Below are positions 21,474 to 32,945 of a stretch of 64,000 nucleotides of DNA, one piece after another. Positions within the stretch are counted from its first letter, which is position 1. Each line of letters starts with the position of its first letter. The position numbers were made by a program, and so were the translations under genes. The notes beneath the pieces are model-generated. The model was given only the letters and a program-made list of their open reading frames with translations. It was not told the DNA's origin and did no database searches. This stretch comes from Clytia hemisphaerica (taxonomy: Eukaryota > Cnidaria > Hydrozoa > Leptothecata > Clytiidae): positions 2,255,001 to 2,319,000 of the forward strand of contig CACVBU010000534.1 of the NCBI GenBank assembly GCA_902728285.1, written 5' to 3'.

Positions 21474-22449
21474 TTTTTTTTGGATGTATCGAAACTATAT
21501 ACTTGTTGTAATATGTTTTTGACTAGTCTGATATGTTCCTATGGATATGTTTTATAAAAGTACACAAAACACATGCCATTTGCCCCTAGTAGAGGTTCTT
21601 TCCTGAAGCTGGTCGAATGTATGCTATCGTTGATACATCAGACCAGACATAATATAAAACTTCATTTTATTGGCTTTCCAAAAATGTATAGTTTTAAGTA
21701 TGTTTATTTGCAAATAAGGTTGCAAGCTACCCTATTTTGATTGAAGGTAGACAATTTTTTACTGTTACTGGATTTTCAGGGAAAAGTTTGTTTACATATT
21801 GATCGGCACATAAAATACAGACCAGATCGTTTATGGCGCGAAAACTGCCCTTAGCCTGTGAATGCCGACGTGTTTTACCCAATCAGCGCCGAGATCAGCG
21901 CAGTCTATCCAGGCTATCTCGTTCCCGCCATGAAAATTGCTAGTACTCATTCTTCTATAATGGGCGCCATAGTGCACTAAAAGTGAAAGTTGGTCTGGTG
22001 GAAAGGTTGGGCTGTTGTGGTTGAGACTGGTTGAGTAGTTGTTGGATGTTTTAACCAGGTACTTTCTGGGTTTGGATGATAACTGATACCTGGATCATAT
22101 GTAAGTAGTTTTTAAACTTTTATATCTATTCCTGCTGATAATATAATAGGACTTTTTTTTAAAAAAAATACAGAATTACCGTTTGGTCTAAAATGTCGAC
22201 ATCCCTCCTCTAATTCAGTCACCGTTTTTAACAGCTGAAATTGATAGAAAGGTTGAAACTGTTTTCCTTTGCTTAGTTGTCATAGAAGAATAATCCTTTT
22301 TCAATCAGTGATTCCAACTTTTATATTATTCCTGTCTCTAAAGAAGGGTGTCGGAAATAGACAAGAGATGTTGATATTAGACCAACTTACGGTATGAGTG
22401 GTTGTTAGCTGTGCTAGGTAAGTTTTATTTGCTTTGGGGGTTCTGTTCT
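21474..22449. other. Non-coding stretch
   Basis: No open frame or repeat of note. A less AT-rich patch at about 21835-22030 (GGCGCGAAAAC, GAATGCCGACG) could be a promoter-like region or an unrecognised exon. Confidence 0.4.
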
Positions 22450-22560
22450 GGGGGGTTTTGCACTTTTACGGTGTGACAGGATTGGCCCTTTTTTAGTACA
22501 ATATTACGGGATTTGACGAAAAAAAAGACAGGAAAACGGTATTTTAAAATCAGACGACGA
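22450..22560. mobile_element. G-run MITE (family copy 2), truncated
   Basis: It begins GGGGGGTTTTGCACTTTTAC and follows copy 1 closely through ACGGTATTTTAAAATCAGAC, then stops. The right half and right terminal repeat are missing. Confidence 0.85.
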
Positions 22561-22656
22561 CAGTCAATACAATTTTATTCTACATTAATCAATCAAGGTT
22601 TTTTCCCTTGACATGCTGCTATATGTTAAAGAGATAATTAATTATCTCAGTTACCG

Positions 22657-23251
22657 TCAACTGCCAGTCTGGGAAATCCTCTCAATTGCACGCTTATGTT
22701 CTGAGGCCGTAAGCGCGCAATTGCACGGTTATCAAAATGGCAGAAGTTTTAAGCGTGTAATTACACGCTTATCGAAATTGTTCTAAAATGGGTGGTAAGC
22801 GGTAAGCGTGCAATTGCACCCTTTATTATTCTGACACGCAATTCCTTCCGAAAGCTCTGTTGAATTTCAAAAGCCTAGGGCAGTTTTACTCAAAATTTAT
22901 CGTAGAAGAAGATTCCGTAAATATGGATTGCCCGTTAAACCATGCCTTCGCCCGAATTACAGAATTCTGAACCCCTTGAAATCCCTAAGCAATTTCAACC
23001 AAGGCGGGAGCAGGTGTAAATTATAACCATGCAAATGTGCGCTTACGCCCTCGGAACATAACTGTGCAATTGAGAGGATTTCCCAGACTGACTGCTCCAA
23101 CTTGGGACGGCCATTCCACAGCCATTTCACCAAACCTCCAAAGTCATTTGATTTGAGTTTAATGAACCGTGTATTAAAAAATACACAATTTCTCATTTGA
23201 TTTTACAGTAAGTGAAAATACAGACCAGATATCCCAAGTTGGAGCAGTTGA
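22657..23251. mobile_element. Outer MITE, split by an inner element
   Basis: The right end TCCCAAGTTGGAGCAGTTGA (23232-23251) is the exact reverse complement of the left end once the inner element is removed: TCAACTGC at 22657-22664 joins TCCAACTTGGGA at 23096-23107. The remaining interior is under 170 bp and non-coding. Confidence 0.8.
22665..23090. mobile_element. Inner MITE with about 51 bp TIRs and 5 bp target duplication
   Basis: The left arm CAGTCTGGGAAATCCTCTCA continues through AATTGCAC and GTAAGCG. The right arm is its reverse complement with about four mismatches in 51. ACTGC flanks both ends (22660-22664, 23091-23095). The interior repeats GCGTGCAATTGCAC-like motifs. The 5 bp duplication and CAGTCTGGG ends could suit a hAT5-like or other 5 bp-duplication superfamily. 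Confidence 0.85.
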
Positions 23252-23947
23252 TAGTATTTTTCAATATGAAAAGGGAACTATGCAAGTTGTATTTAGCCGT
23301 CTAATCAATATTTTGGATTCTGAACATTTTCTGAGAAAAGAGTTTTGATGGTTTTCCTTATAAAGTAAGTTTCTCCAGACTATTGTGGTATGTAATAGTT
23401 ACCAGAGAGTTGCAAGTACAATACAAGAAATATTTTACGAGTTCGGAAACTTTTTTGTATAATATACTGTATTAAAAAATCAGAATGAGTAAAACTTTTC
23501 TGTACTGTACACAGGCTTATGTCTAAAATCTTTTTCACAAGCATGAACTTTTGCAAATAAAGATTAGTTGCATGTGTTTGTACCTTCGAGCTAAGCGTGG
23601 GAGCACTTTGATAACATGATCAGTAACTAGATAAAAGTGCTAATTTATTTGACTGGTTTAAGAGTTCTATACATGTTTTTATAAGCATAACACTCATAAG
23701 CATATTAAGGCTCAGATTTGCAGATTTCCTAAGCATAAAAAATTTGGCTCATGGGGTGATTCGTAAGCATATAATAGACATACACAAGCCTGACCAAGGG
23801 GCAGACACTTGCTTATAAAAACATGTAGGTGTTGAGTTTTCCTTTCAGAAATTTAAAGAGTCAAGGTGTACACAAAACCTTATAATTTCTCCCGTCCTGA
23901 ATCAAAAGCTTTTGTTCATAGCAAAAATTGAAAAAAAACAGATAATA
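23252..23947. other. Upstream region of the kinase gene
   Basis: AT-rich, without open frames. No TATA or initiator assignment is justified. A pyrimidine-rich tract followed by ATAG at about 23910-23922 could be a splice acceptor just before the kinase coding region. Confidence 0.35.
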
Positions 23948-25135
23948 ATGGCTAGAAGTCAAGAAGCCTTACTCAGACGGATGTTGAAAAAAAAAAGTTA
24001 CGTAAAGGATAAAAAGAAAAACGATAAACATGAAATGAATAATCTGAAAGAAAGGAATGAACTGCAGCAAAAAGAAACTGAGAAAGTCGTACAAGAAAAG
24101 CAAAAAGTTCTTGCAGAAAATGAAAAAGTGGAGGAAGAAAAGCAGCAAGCTATTAAAGAGAAAGAAAATGTTATCAAAGAAAATGAAATGATTGAAGAAA
24201 AAAACCAAAAGCTTGAAGCTGAAAAACAAAAACTCATCCTTGAAAAAGAAAAAGTGTTGGCTGAAAACAAGCAAATGCAAAATTTTGTTAATACCACCCA
24301 GAGAAAGCTTGTTTCCATGAACAGCAAATGCCTTAGCTCTTTTTCCAAACAAATAATTAGGGGCAAAGAAAAACACATCACCACAACAACGCACAACAAC
24401 CTATCAGAAGATGTAGTCGAACAAACAAATATTTCAATTGGCTCTGGCACATTCGGTGAAGTGAAAATTGGCAGAATGAGGTTGCTAAACATCGAATGTG
24501 CCATAAAAATCGGAAAATCCATTGATTATTTTAATGCCAATCATGAAGCTTCAATTTTGCAATGTTTACAAAATTCAAAATATTTCCCTCATCTTTTCGG
24601 CATCCTCCACAAGAAAAAAATTGTCATGGAGTATGTAAAGTTCAACGAAAGCTCAATGACGGTATACAAAGCTAGGAGAGAAGGCATATTTAATCAAGAC
24701 AAATGGACCCAAATATGTTATGATATGTTGAACGCCTTAATTCATATGCATAGACAGAACATTCTACATAATGATTTGAAAAATAATAATGTTTTGATCA
24801 GGTCAAACTCAATCCCGGTAATCATAGATTTTGGTAAGGCAACCCTAAGAAACAAACCAGAAATTTACAACCTAACTGCTAAACAAAGAGAACGTTATAA
24901 TTCAAACCACCCATACCTAGCCTATGAATTGAGAAATCTTCCATGCATGAAAACTTCAGTATCCACAGACATTTTTTCATTGGGCTATATTTATAATTTT
25001 GTTGCAGACAAGGATAATGAAGTACTTCAAGATTTGCAGCGCAGAATGCAGACACAAGAGAGGGCAAGACGAATAACATCTGTTGATTCATTAAAAATAT
25101 TTAAACATTGGGCTAAAAAATCTCAAGCAGAATAG
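23948..25135 (+). CDS. Coiled-coil protein kinase, intronless, 395 aa
   Basis: ATG 23948 (AATAATGGCT) opens a frame that runs intact to TAG 25133-25135. Residues about 20-115 are a K/E/Q-rich coiled coil with VLAEN-type heptads. The kinase domain follows: glycine loop IGSGTFGEV (164-172), CAIKIG with the ATP-binding Lys 187, Glu 200 in NHEASIL, catalytic loop ILHNDLKNNNVLI with Asp 276 (HND in place of HRD), DFG at 294-296, and DIFSLG at 340-345. All key catalytic residues are present, so an active Ser/Thr or Tyr kinase is predicted. The C-terminal lobe is short. Missing introns hint at a retrocopy or mobile origin. The substrate is unknown. A GTGGCTAG tandem array begins about 70 bp after the stop. 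Confidence 0.85.
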   Translation: MARSQEALLRRMLKKKSYVKDKKKNDKHEMNNLKERNELQQKETEKVVQEKQKVLAENEKVEEEKQQAIKEKENVIKENEMIEEKNQKLEAEKQKLILEKEKVLAENKQMQNFVNTTQRKLVSMNSKCLSSFSKQIIRGKEKHITTTTHNNLSEDVVEQTNISIGSGTFGEVKIGRMRLLNIECAIKIGKSIDYFNANHEASILQCLQNSKYFPHLFGILHKKKIVMEYVKFNESSMTVYKARREGIFNQDKWTQICYDMLNALIHMHRQNILHNDLKNNNVLIRSNSIPVIIDFGKATLRNKPEIYNLTAKQRERYNSNHPYLAYELRNLPCMKTSVSTDIFSLGYIYNFVADKDNEVLQDLQRRMQTQERARRITSVDSLKIFKHWAKKSQAE

Positions 25136-25654
25136 ATTTTTAAAAGTATTTTTATTATGAGACTATATGGTACAATTTTTTCTTTGTTTTACCTTTTTAA
25201 TACAGTTCATGGCTACTCCGGTGGCTAGAACAACAAGGCCACTTAGGTGGCTAGTTTTCTGTATGGTAGTACTCAAATTCTTTCCCTCTCTATCGAAATT
25301 TTCTTCATAAATAACTTTTTGTCTAAGAGTTTTTTTTCAATTTTTTACAGTTCACGGCTACTCTGGTGGCTAGAACAACAAGGCCATTTAGGTGGCTAGT
25401 TTTCTGTATGGTACTCAAAGTCTTTCCCTCTCTATTCTAAAAATTTTTCATAAATCACTTATTGTCTACAGGCCTAAGAGTTCTTTTCAAATTTTGATAC
25501 AGTTCATGGCTACTCCGGTGGCTGGTACAACAAGGCCATTTAGGTGGCTAGTTTTCTGTACTCAAATTCTTTCCCTCTCTATCGAAATTTTCTTCATAAA
25601 TAACTTTTTGTCTAAGAGTTTTTTTCAATTTTTTTACAGTTCACGGCTACTCTG

Positions 25655-27719
25655 CATGGTTTCAGCCCCCCCTTAAAATAAGGGGGGACTTAAATTTTTG
25701 AAAAAAGCTTTAAGGGGTCAAATTTTTGGAAAATCTGAAGTAAGGGGGGGCTAGGGCTTAAGGGCACCAAAGAAACAAATAAATATTATCTGAGGAGGAG
25801 TAATTTTTGACAGTTGAGAAGAATTTCCTATTCTTATTTAAGACTCAATTCTTTTCTCAAGAATCTGTATTTCAGCCAAATGCATTAAAATTTGATTTTT
25901 TTTCAAATTGGAATGTTTCTAAAATCTAATCGAATATCTTGTAAAATCGAATGTTTTCTAAAATCGAATGTTTCCTGAAATTGAAAAAATGATCTCTTTA
26001 AAAACAAACCTTTGTTTATATTTTATGTTCGCTCTGTCAGATTTATGTTATGGAGAAATATTTACAAATATGGTGTAGAAAAATTGCAAAATCTAATAAA
26101 CTTTTTTAGCTGCTCATAAGATTCTTATCAAGGTTTACAAGTTATGTTTGCTGTTGGTAAAAAAGATGAAAAATTGTTGTTTTTTGTTGAGCGAATGAAG
26201 TTCGATGACAATGGAAATCTTTCTTCCTTCACTACTATCAACGGCGAGGTTCATAACATCGAGCTTAACTTCACACATCGTCCTACACGTGGTCCTAGAA
26301 GGTTGGATGTTCTTCAGAAGGATGCCAAATCTCTTAAGAAAAATCTTGTTGCCAACCTTGTCCAGAATATCTCTGACCAAAGTCAGCAAGGAACCTTGGT
26401 CGAATATGCCTCTGCTTTAGATCTTCATCGACGGATTGGCTTAAATGAAAGAGTCAAACTCCTGGAAGAGCTGGCACAGATCTATTGTAAGGAATATGTT
26501 CATTCAGTGAATGAAAAATCAGATCATTGGGTTGATTACAAAATATCAATCAAATATCCAAAAAAGATTGATTATACTGTTGAGGAAGTTGTGAAAGAAT
26601 TTAAGAATTTGTATCCTGTTATTAACAGGCGTTGGGTAAATCAAGACAGAGCTAAAGACATCAAGTCGGGGAACTTCAAGTTCTGGAAAATTATAACTGC
26701 TCACTTCAGTATTTCCCATCCAAACCTGTGTCGATTGGTTCAAATTGTCTTTAGTATTGCCATCAATACTGGACCACTAGAAAGGTCATATTCAAAGCTT
26801 GCTAAGCTTTGCTACAAAGACCGAAATAAGCTTACAACCACTCACATGGAAACGCAATACATTCTCGCGGTACTAAAAGGTAAAGAATTTGACTATTCAG
26901 CTGCTCGTTTGGAAATGGAGAAATGAAATTGTTATGATGATGATGATGGTGAGAAAATAAACACTGTTCTTTTGTTACGATTTATTCATGCTGAATTCAG
27001 CCCTTAATTTTGTTTTTTTTTGCCTGTCGTTATGTTATCAGACACTGTCGTCACAGACAGAACAATAGACAAGGACAGAAAATGTAAGGCAATGGACAAT
27101 CTGCCTTGTACTCTTGAAATATAGATTAATAAATAATTTTCAATTATCTGTTTATATACTAAATAACTGTCCATCCTAGGAGTTGCACCTAGCAACAAAG
27201 TCTGTCTTTTTAACTTGTCTAGTGCACCTGTCAATGAGTATAATATTAAAATACCTTGCCTAAACCTTTTGTTTAATTGAAAACCTTTCAGCCTTTCCTT
27301 TTATACAAACTACTTTCAATCTTAACTTTTTAGCAACAAAAATGTTCCATTGATATTTTTAAAGAGTATTATATAATGTTTATTTTGTGAGAAGCTTTAC
27401 TATATTTTGTTCATAAGAGACATTGTAAAATTTTTAATATATGATAGCAGTGATCTTTTACTTATTTTGTTGTTAGAAAAATATTTGCTTTGATAAAAAC
27501 CGTACTCATGATACACAATATTCTCTAAATTTGCTGCATTTCTTCAAACTTGAAACATTTAAAATTTAAGGGGGGACATTAAAATATTGGAGTGAAAATT
27601 AAGGGGGGAGTACCTTTTAAGGGGCAGCTTTAATAAATTTTGGAAGATAAGGGGGGGGAAATGGATAAGGGGTAAATTTCTGTTTTAAGGGGGGGACTGA
27701 AATCATGGATGAAACCATG
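25655..27719 (+). mobile_element. hAT-like DNA transposon, 2,065 bp, 5 bp target duplication
   Basis: The ends CATGGTTTCA and TGAAACCATG are exact inverted repeats. CTCTG is duplicated at 25650-25654 and 27720-27724, and removing the element restores an uninterrupted array unit. Both subterminal regions are rich in C7/G7 runs next to TTAAAA. It encodes the C-terminal half of a hAT transposase. A 5 bp duplication differs from the usual 8 bp of hAT and recalls the hAT5 group. Confidence 0.9.
26144..26926 (+). pseudogene. C-terminal half of a hAT transposase
   Basis: A 260-codon frame from ATG 26144 ends in TGA. Its last third carries the hAT dimerisation signature: NTGPLERSYSKLAKLCYKDR followed by NKLTTTHMETQYILAVL, matching the E-R-x-F/Y-S-x-L...R-N-R/K-L pattern. 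An aromatic-rich WKIITAHFSISHPNLCRLVQ precedes it. The N-terminal BED finger and the first catalytic Asp residues of the RNase H fold are absent from the element, so it is either an internal deletion derivative or the last exon of a larger gene. As it stands the protein should not catalyse transposition. Confidence 0.7.
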
Positions 27720-28510
27720 CTCTGGTGGCTAGAACAACAAGGCAATTTAGGTGGCTAGTTTTCAGTATGGTACTAAAATTTCTCATAAATCACTTTTTGT
27801 CTGCAGGCCTAAGAGTTTTTTTCAATTTTTGATACAGTTCATGGTTACTCTGGTGGCTAGAACAACAAGGCCACTTAGGTGGCTAGTTTTCTGTATGGTA
27901 GTACTCAAATTCTTTCCCTCTATCCAGCTCTATCACAATTTTTTCATAAATTACTTTTTGTCTAAGAGTTGTTTTCAATTTTTTTACAGTTCATGGCTAC
28001 TCTGGTGGCTAAAACAACAAGGCCGTTTAGGTGGCTAGTTTTCTGCATGGTACTCAAAGTCTTTCCCTCTTTATCCGTAAAAATTTTCATAAATCACTTT
28101 TTGTGTGCCTAAGAGTTTTTCAAATTCTTTTAACAGTTCATGGCTACTCTGGTGGCTAGAACAACAGGGCCACTTAGGTGGCTAGTTTTCTGTATAATAC
28201 TCTCCCTTTTTTTCCAAAAAAATTTTCATAAATTATTTTTTGTTTGCCTTAGAGTTTTTTTCGTTTTTTGAAAACCTCTCTTTCTTAAAAAAAATTTCAT
28301 AAAGTACTTTTTTTCCCTGAAAGTCTTTCTTACATTTTCTATAGTTCATGGCTACTCTGGTGACTAGAACAACAAAGCCACTTGTGGCTAGTTTTATGTA
28401 TTGTAAAGTCTCTCTTTATTTTAAATAATTTTTATAAAACACAAGAGCCTTTTTAAACTTTTTTATTGTTCATGGCTACTCCAGTGGCTAGAACAACAAA
28501 GCCACTTAGG

Positions 28511-29377
28511 TACAATTAGTACTCAGAAAGTCTCTCATTAACTATTGTTAAGGTTGGTAAAAAGTTCTCTGTTTAGAAGTCTTTAACAATTCTGATAAGT
28601 ACATAACATTTTTAAATTAGAGAGCATAACTGTCATATTTTAAATCAGTGTTTTTTTTTCCTGTTTTACATTTTTTGAATGAAAAGTTCCTTATAACAAT
28701 TTTCAAAATCAAAATTGTCAGATAGGCAAGATAAATTTGATTTGTTGTTTATTATAATGGATTTGAAATAGCTAGGAATAATGGATTTGATCTTGTGGCT
28801 AGGCAATCAACAGCAAAATATCTAAAATCTTAGGTATCACAAAATTTAACTTTAAACTGCTTTAAAACAACCAATCAAATTGGTCTTACTTAATGTAGTT
28901 GTTAATATGTATTGAATATTTATTGTTTAATTATTAAAGCTATTTATAGGTGGTTATCACATTCCAAAAAATTAATCTGGTTCTTTGAGGTTCCACCACG
29001 TCAATTTGTTTCATTTTAATTCTATCATCCCCAACCTTGGAAATGAGAGTTTTACAGGCAAATTCTATGTATTTTGATTGTAGAGCACAGTCGGAAAGTA
29101 TCTAAAAGGCAATAGATAGAATTTTGCAAGACATTTTTCTCTTCTTAGATAGCAATTATAGTTACCATTTCTAGATGGTTTGCTTAGTGAAATTTGAAAA
29201 GTTTATTCTTATGCATGCAGTCTATCAGTCCAACTTTGGCATCCGTTTTTTTTTATATTTAGGTGGAAAAGCTATTAGATTTATATGAAATAGAATTGAG
29301 AATTTTATCTTGATGATGATTTAAGAAATGGTTGGATAGTAAGCTATGCTATTTTGAGCTTGACAGGTATATACATA
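28511..29377. other. Non-coding stretch
   Basis: Nothing recognisable beyond the fading end of the GTGGCTAG array. AT-rich and without open frames. Confidence 0.5.
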
Positions 29378-30402
29378 CCAGGTGTGTCAAAAAAAACGCC
29401 CCTATTTTTCGATTTTCGACGTACAAATTTCTATCCAACATAGGCAAGTGAAATTTTAAGGGAGGACTTGAAATTTAATTTTTAACCCTTGGTGAGAATT
29501 ATTCATTTGTATGTTCATTTAAAATGACTTTATGACGATTTGGCTGACTTACGTCAATTTTTCTCTGTTCACAGATTTGGATAGTTAAGCTTTCCCGTAT
29601 GGAACAAGAAACCAAAATACGCTTCGTTTTTACCTTCTTATTTTGTCTCACTACTTTTAAAACACCAAAATGGCATTATTTTTTTGTTTCATAGGTTAAG
29701 TTCTGTTCCAAGGTCAATAATTGATAGATTCTAGCTAGTTCCAGTTAGGCCATTTTTTAACGTCGATTGCGACGACAAAAAAAGACTCTCAAATCGTCAA
29801 TGATGCAGAAACGAACTGATGTTATTACCTTTTGTGCATGAAAATCATTAGGTTTTCAATTCAAGAGTTTTGCAAAAAGGTAAAGTAGCAGAACAGAGTT
29901 TGTAGAATATAATATGATCGATTAAATAATGGAAATGAAACGAATTGATGAAATTTTGTTTTCCTAAGAAATGCTTTACATTGCCTTGAACACCTTGAGA
30001 TGTTACCATAACACTGCGAAAAGATTCCAAAACCCCTTTAATTTGAAAAAAAAGATAAGTTTGACATAAAAAGATTTTGGCTTAGTAGTAGTGTTCCCTT
30101 CTACATCTCGCTTCAATTTCAATTTTACTTTAAAACTGTTTTTACAGCTGATAGGAAAGCTAGAATGTAAAGGTTTAACGTCTTCTTTGACGTCAATTAA
30201 TTGCTTCTGTGAACAACACAAAAAGTATTGATCTTGCGAGAATGTTCATAACTTTTAATTTATTTGAGGCAACTCTGCCAAACTTCTAGAAATGTTTGGA
30301 AATAAAATGTACAATACTCACAAAAAAATCCAGCAGCCCAACTAAATAGAAAAATGTACGTCAAAAATCGAAAAATAGGAGCGTTTTTTTTTACACACCC
30401 GG
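29378..30402. mobile_element. Non-autonomous TIR element with TA flanks, about 1.03 kb
   Basis: The left arm CCAGGTGTGTCAAAAAAAAC continues through GCCCCTATTTTTCGATTTT and GACGTACA. The right arm is its reverse complement over about 55 bp with few mismatches. TA lies immediately outside both ends (29376-29377, 30403-30404). Small minus-strand frames inside have no transposase motif. TA duplication and this end sequence suggest a Tc1/mariner-type parent. Confidence 0.75.
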
Positions 30403-31024
30403 TATACTATTTTTCAAATTACCAGATTAAGGCGTGCAGACTTTTAAAAAGCAATTATCTTACTACAAGACTTCAAAAACAATGACATAATAGCATATCT
30501 CATCTTTGCTACCTAATACCCTTGTCTTCAAATGTCGTCACCAAAACCTAAAAACTTTCTCAATGACACATGCCTTTCTTTGCTTTAAAATAATAAGATT
30601 TATGTTCATTTTTTTATAGGAGCAATCCAGTAATAAGATGCCTACATTTTAATTTATTTTGTATGATTTGAACGATGGATTTGCTGATATGGGTTAGTTG
30701 TTAAACAGGTATACACATAATTTTGACTGAATTTTGATAATATAGAAAAATACAAATTATAGGGAGTCGCTTTAACTCGAACTTCTTTGACTCGAACTTC
30801 TTTAACTTGACAAGTTTTATGGTCCCTTCACCAATTCACTTTATTTTCAAGAATACAGCTTTTAATGAACCAGAAGAAAATTAATTTTATCCGGATAAAT
30901 ATAAAACAGTTGTAGCCAACAAACATCCATGTTCAAACTCTTACACACAATAAGCTTACCATGGATTTCAGATAAATTTTTAGACATACCCAGTACATAG
31001 TCCGGCAGCACCTTTTGATTTTTC
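30403..31024. other. Non-coding stretch
   Basis: A short motif is repeated at about 30772-30812 (ACTCGAACTTCTTTGACTCG, AACTTCTTTAACTTGAC). No gene is seen. Confidence 0.5.
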
Positions 31025-32087
31025 ATGAAAAGTTCAAGTAATGCTATAGAGTTTGATCTTTTTTCTTTATTCAGAAAACCAGTTATGCCGTCCATATTGG
31101 ATCCTTTCTGTTGTGGCTTCGGAAAGATTATTTTGATTGAGTGTTGTGATCGTAATAGAGTTAATAAGAATTCTAGTGTTGTTGATATTAGTAATGTTTT
31201 AAAGTCTGGTCTTGAGCACTTTGTAGAGTTGATGAATGAAGGGAATGGTTTCGATGTTAAGCGTAAGTGGTTCAACGACAATACAAAGAAAATAAAAACT
31301 TGTTTGGAGACTCTTGGTAAGAGGGCGCATGCAACCAGGAAGCAGTTGATGGATGGATTTTCTAGCACAGCTTGGCTGAAACTGTCTGTAGCTCAAAGAG
31401 GTCGCCATAGTTTATTTGAATGCAAAGGTTGCTTGAACAATGAGAATTTGAGATCGATGTTGCGTCTGTTTCCCATCAACAAGGATGGTCCATTTCTCAA
31501 GAAAGCGGAAGATGGGGGGTTGTTTAAGCCGTCAAAGGAGGAAATGAGAGCGTTGGCAGTAGAAAGAATCGGCGAACTTAATGAGGAGTTTTCTGCCAAT
31601 CACGGGTGTAGTTTTGAAGAGGCACTTGGCAACTTAAGTAGTCACTTAAAAAGGAAAGAAAAGACGAACATGGCTCGGGAACTTAAAAAGACGGTTGAAC
31701 AACATGATTTGGAAACAATAGTTTTGAGGTTTGATTTTTTATCTAAGCATAAGCCTAGAGAGATTTTTCAGCCTTCCGAGTTAAGAGTGAAGTGTTATCC
31801 TTTTTTATCCAGTAAAAAACTTAGATTTTACTTAAGACTTTAATGTTTTGTTTTTAAGTAAGAGTGGTATTGTTTGCTTACTCATCAATCAGAAAATCGG
31901 AACTGTTTTATTTCTCATTTTATCTAGATTCGTATTTTCTATGTTTGATACTTGGACTTTTTCTAGGGCCTATGGTAATGACGTTTCAATGAGTGCTCGT
32001 CTAAAAGAAAGAACCATCAAGCCGATGGAGTCAAAGGCCAATGCTATTTCGAAAAGTGTGCGTCGTGAAAACAATGAAGGCGTTTGA
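31025..32087 (+). CDS. Uncharacterised coding region, probably two exons
   Basis: An open frame of 272 codons (31025-31843) has mixed composition and codon use unlike the AT-rich background. It contains FCCGFGKIILIECCDRN, GKRAHATRKQLMDGFSSTAW, a SLFECKGCLNN pair of cysteines and an E/K-rich helical segment. It probably starts upstream: an acceptor-like TTTATTCAG at about 31068-31076 suggests that the true exon begins there. A basic second piece (RAYGNDVSMSARLKERTIK...) ends in TGA at 32085-32087 and could be joined by an intron with acceptor TTTTCTAG near 31967. The phase joint was not resolved. No family is recognised. Confidence 0.5.
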
Positions 32088-32696
32088 TTTGATTCAATCC
32101 GTAATTCCAAAAAACGGCGTTACTTTTTCTTGCTTCTAGGGCTTTTAAACTACTATATCCTAACCTACTTGGGAATAGATCGTAAATATCATTTAAGGAA
32201 ACCTAATTAAAAAACTTTGATGGGATAAATTTCGCGGATTTTGGTGTCATCCGCGAGATTAAGTGCCAATGGAAATTCGGAAAGGCCTTATCCGCGGTAT
32301 ATTGTTTAGAGAAATTTGAAAAATATTCAAAATAACTACTTTTGAAATACTTACTCATACTAGCATCGAAGGAGCGTTAATAATGCGTATTTCGACAACC
32401 AATATGCATAATTTGGCGTAAAAAGGTACAAAATCGTGTAAAAGTGCCATCCGCGAAAGCTTAAACTTTTGTGGATGAGCGCAACCGGGGAAGCTTAGAA
32501 AATTTATCCTATTGAAGTATCTATTGTAAAACTGCAAATAAAAATATAGAGCGGATTCGCAGCGTGATATGTTGATTAAGATTTCTATCGGACAAGGATT
32601 TCATACAAGATGAGCATGCCCATATCAGAAGGAAGGCGTGCAGATGACGGGTGGTTAAGCTCACACCGTAAACATTCGAATCGATTTTCGCTACAC

Positions 32697-32945
32697 GTTA
32701 GGAAGGAGTAGTTTACCTTGGACGAGGGTCAAGTACACAGATCTGTAAAGCCCAAAAGGCTAGATCTGCGGCCTTTATAGAAAAGTGAAGCAAGTTTTGG
32801 TAGGATCTCCTACCAAAGAAATTACGTGACAACAAGCAATTTTGCTGGTTTGAGAGATAGCGTTTGCCGCCTACTTTTTTATCTCGCGCTCCGAAAACAA
32901 TTAAAATGCTAGATCCTATCCATCGACACAAAATTTAAAAAGTCA
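32697..32945. repeat. Dispersed structured repeat, copy A
   Basis: It contains CAGATCT...AAGCC-CAAA-AGGCT...AGATCTG, a nested stem, followed by TTGGTAGGATCTCCTACCAA, a second stem. It ends with GAAAACAA..TGCTAGAT..ATCC..TCG..CA, all in the same order as copy B at 33795-34050. Sequence between the stems has diverged. No open frame explains it. Confidence 0.5.

Larger units (their letters stand above)
25205..28510. repeat. GTGGCTAG tandem array, about 145 bp units
   Basis: About nine units have the core CTCTGGTGGCTAGAACAACA, then AGGCCACTTAGGTGGCTAG, followed by TTTTCTGTATGGTACTCAAA, a CTTTCCCTCTC block, TTCATAAATCACTTTTTGTC and TTTTTTCAATTTT. Unit cores lie near 25220, 25366, 25515, 25650 (split), 27722, 27850, 27998, 28150, 28355 and 28485, with decay to the right. 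The fourth unit is split by the hAT-like element. Within a core, GTGGC and GCCAC could pair as a small stem. Confidence 0.9.

Noticed and set aside
23969-24522. Long open frames on the minus strand opposite the kinase coiled coil (F/L/S-rich)
   Set aside because: They are the complement of a K/E/Q-rich coding region, low in complexity and without motifs, while the plus strand has a full kinase domain in frame.
25205-28510. Regularly spaced repeats suggesting a CRISPR-like array
   Set aside because: Units are about 145 bp with related spacers, in a eukaryotic context, with no cas genes. This is an ordinary tandem array.
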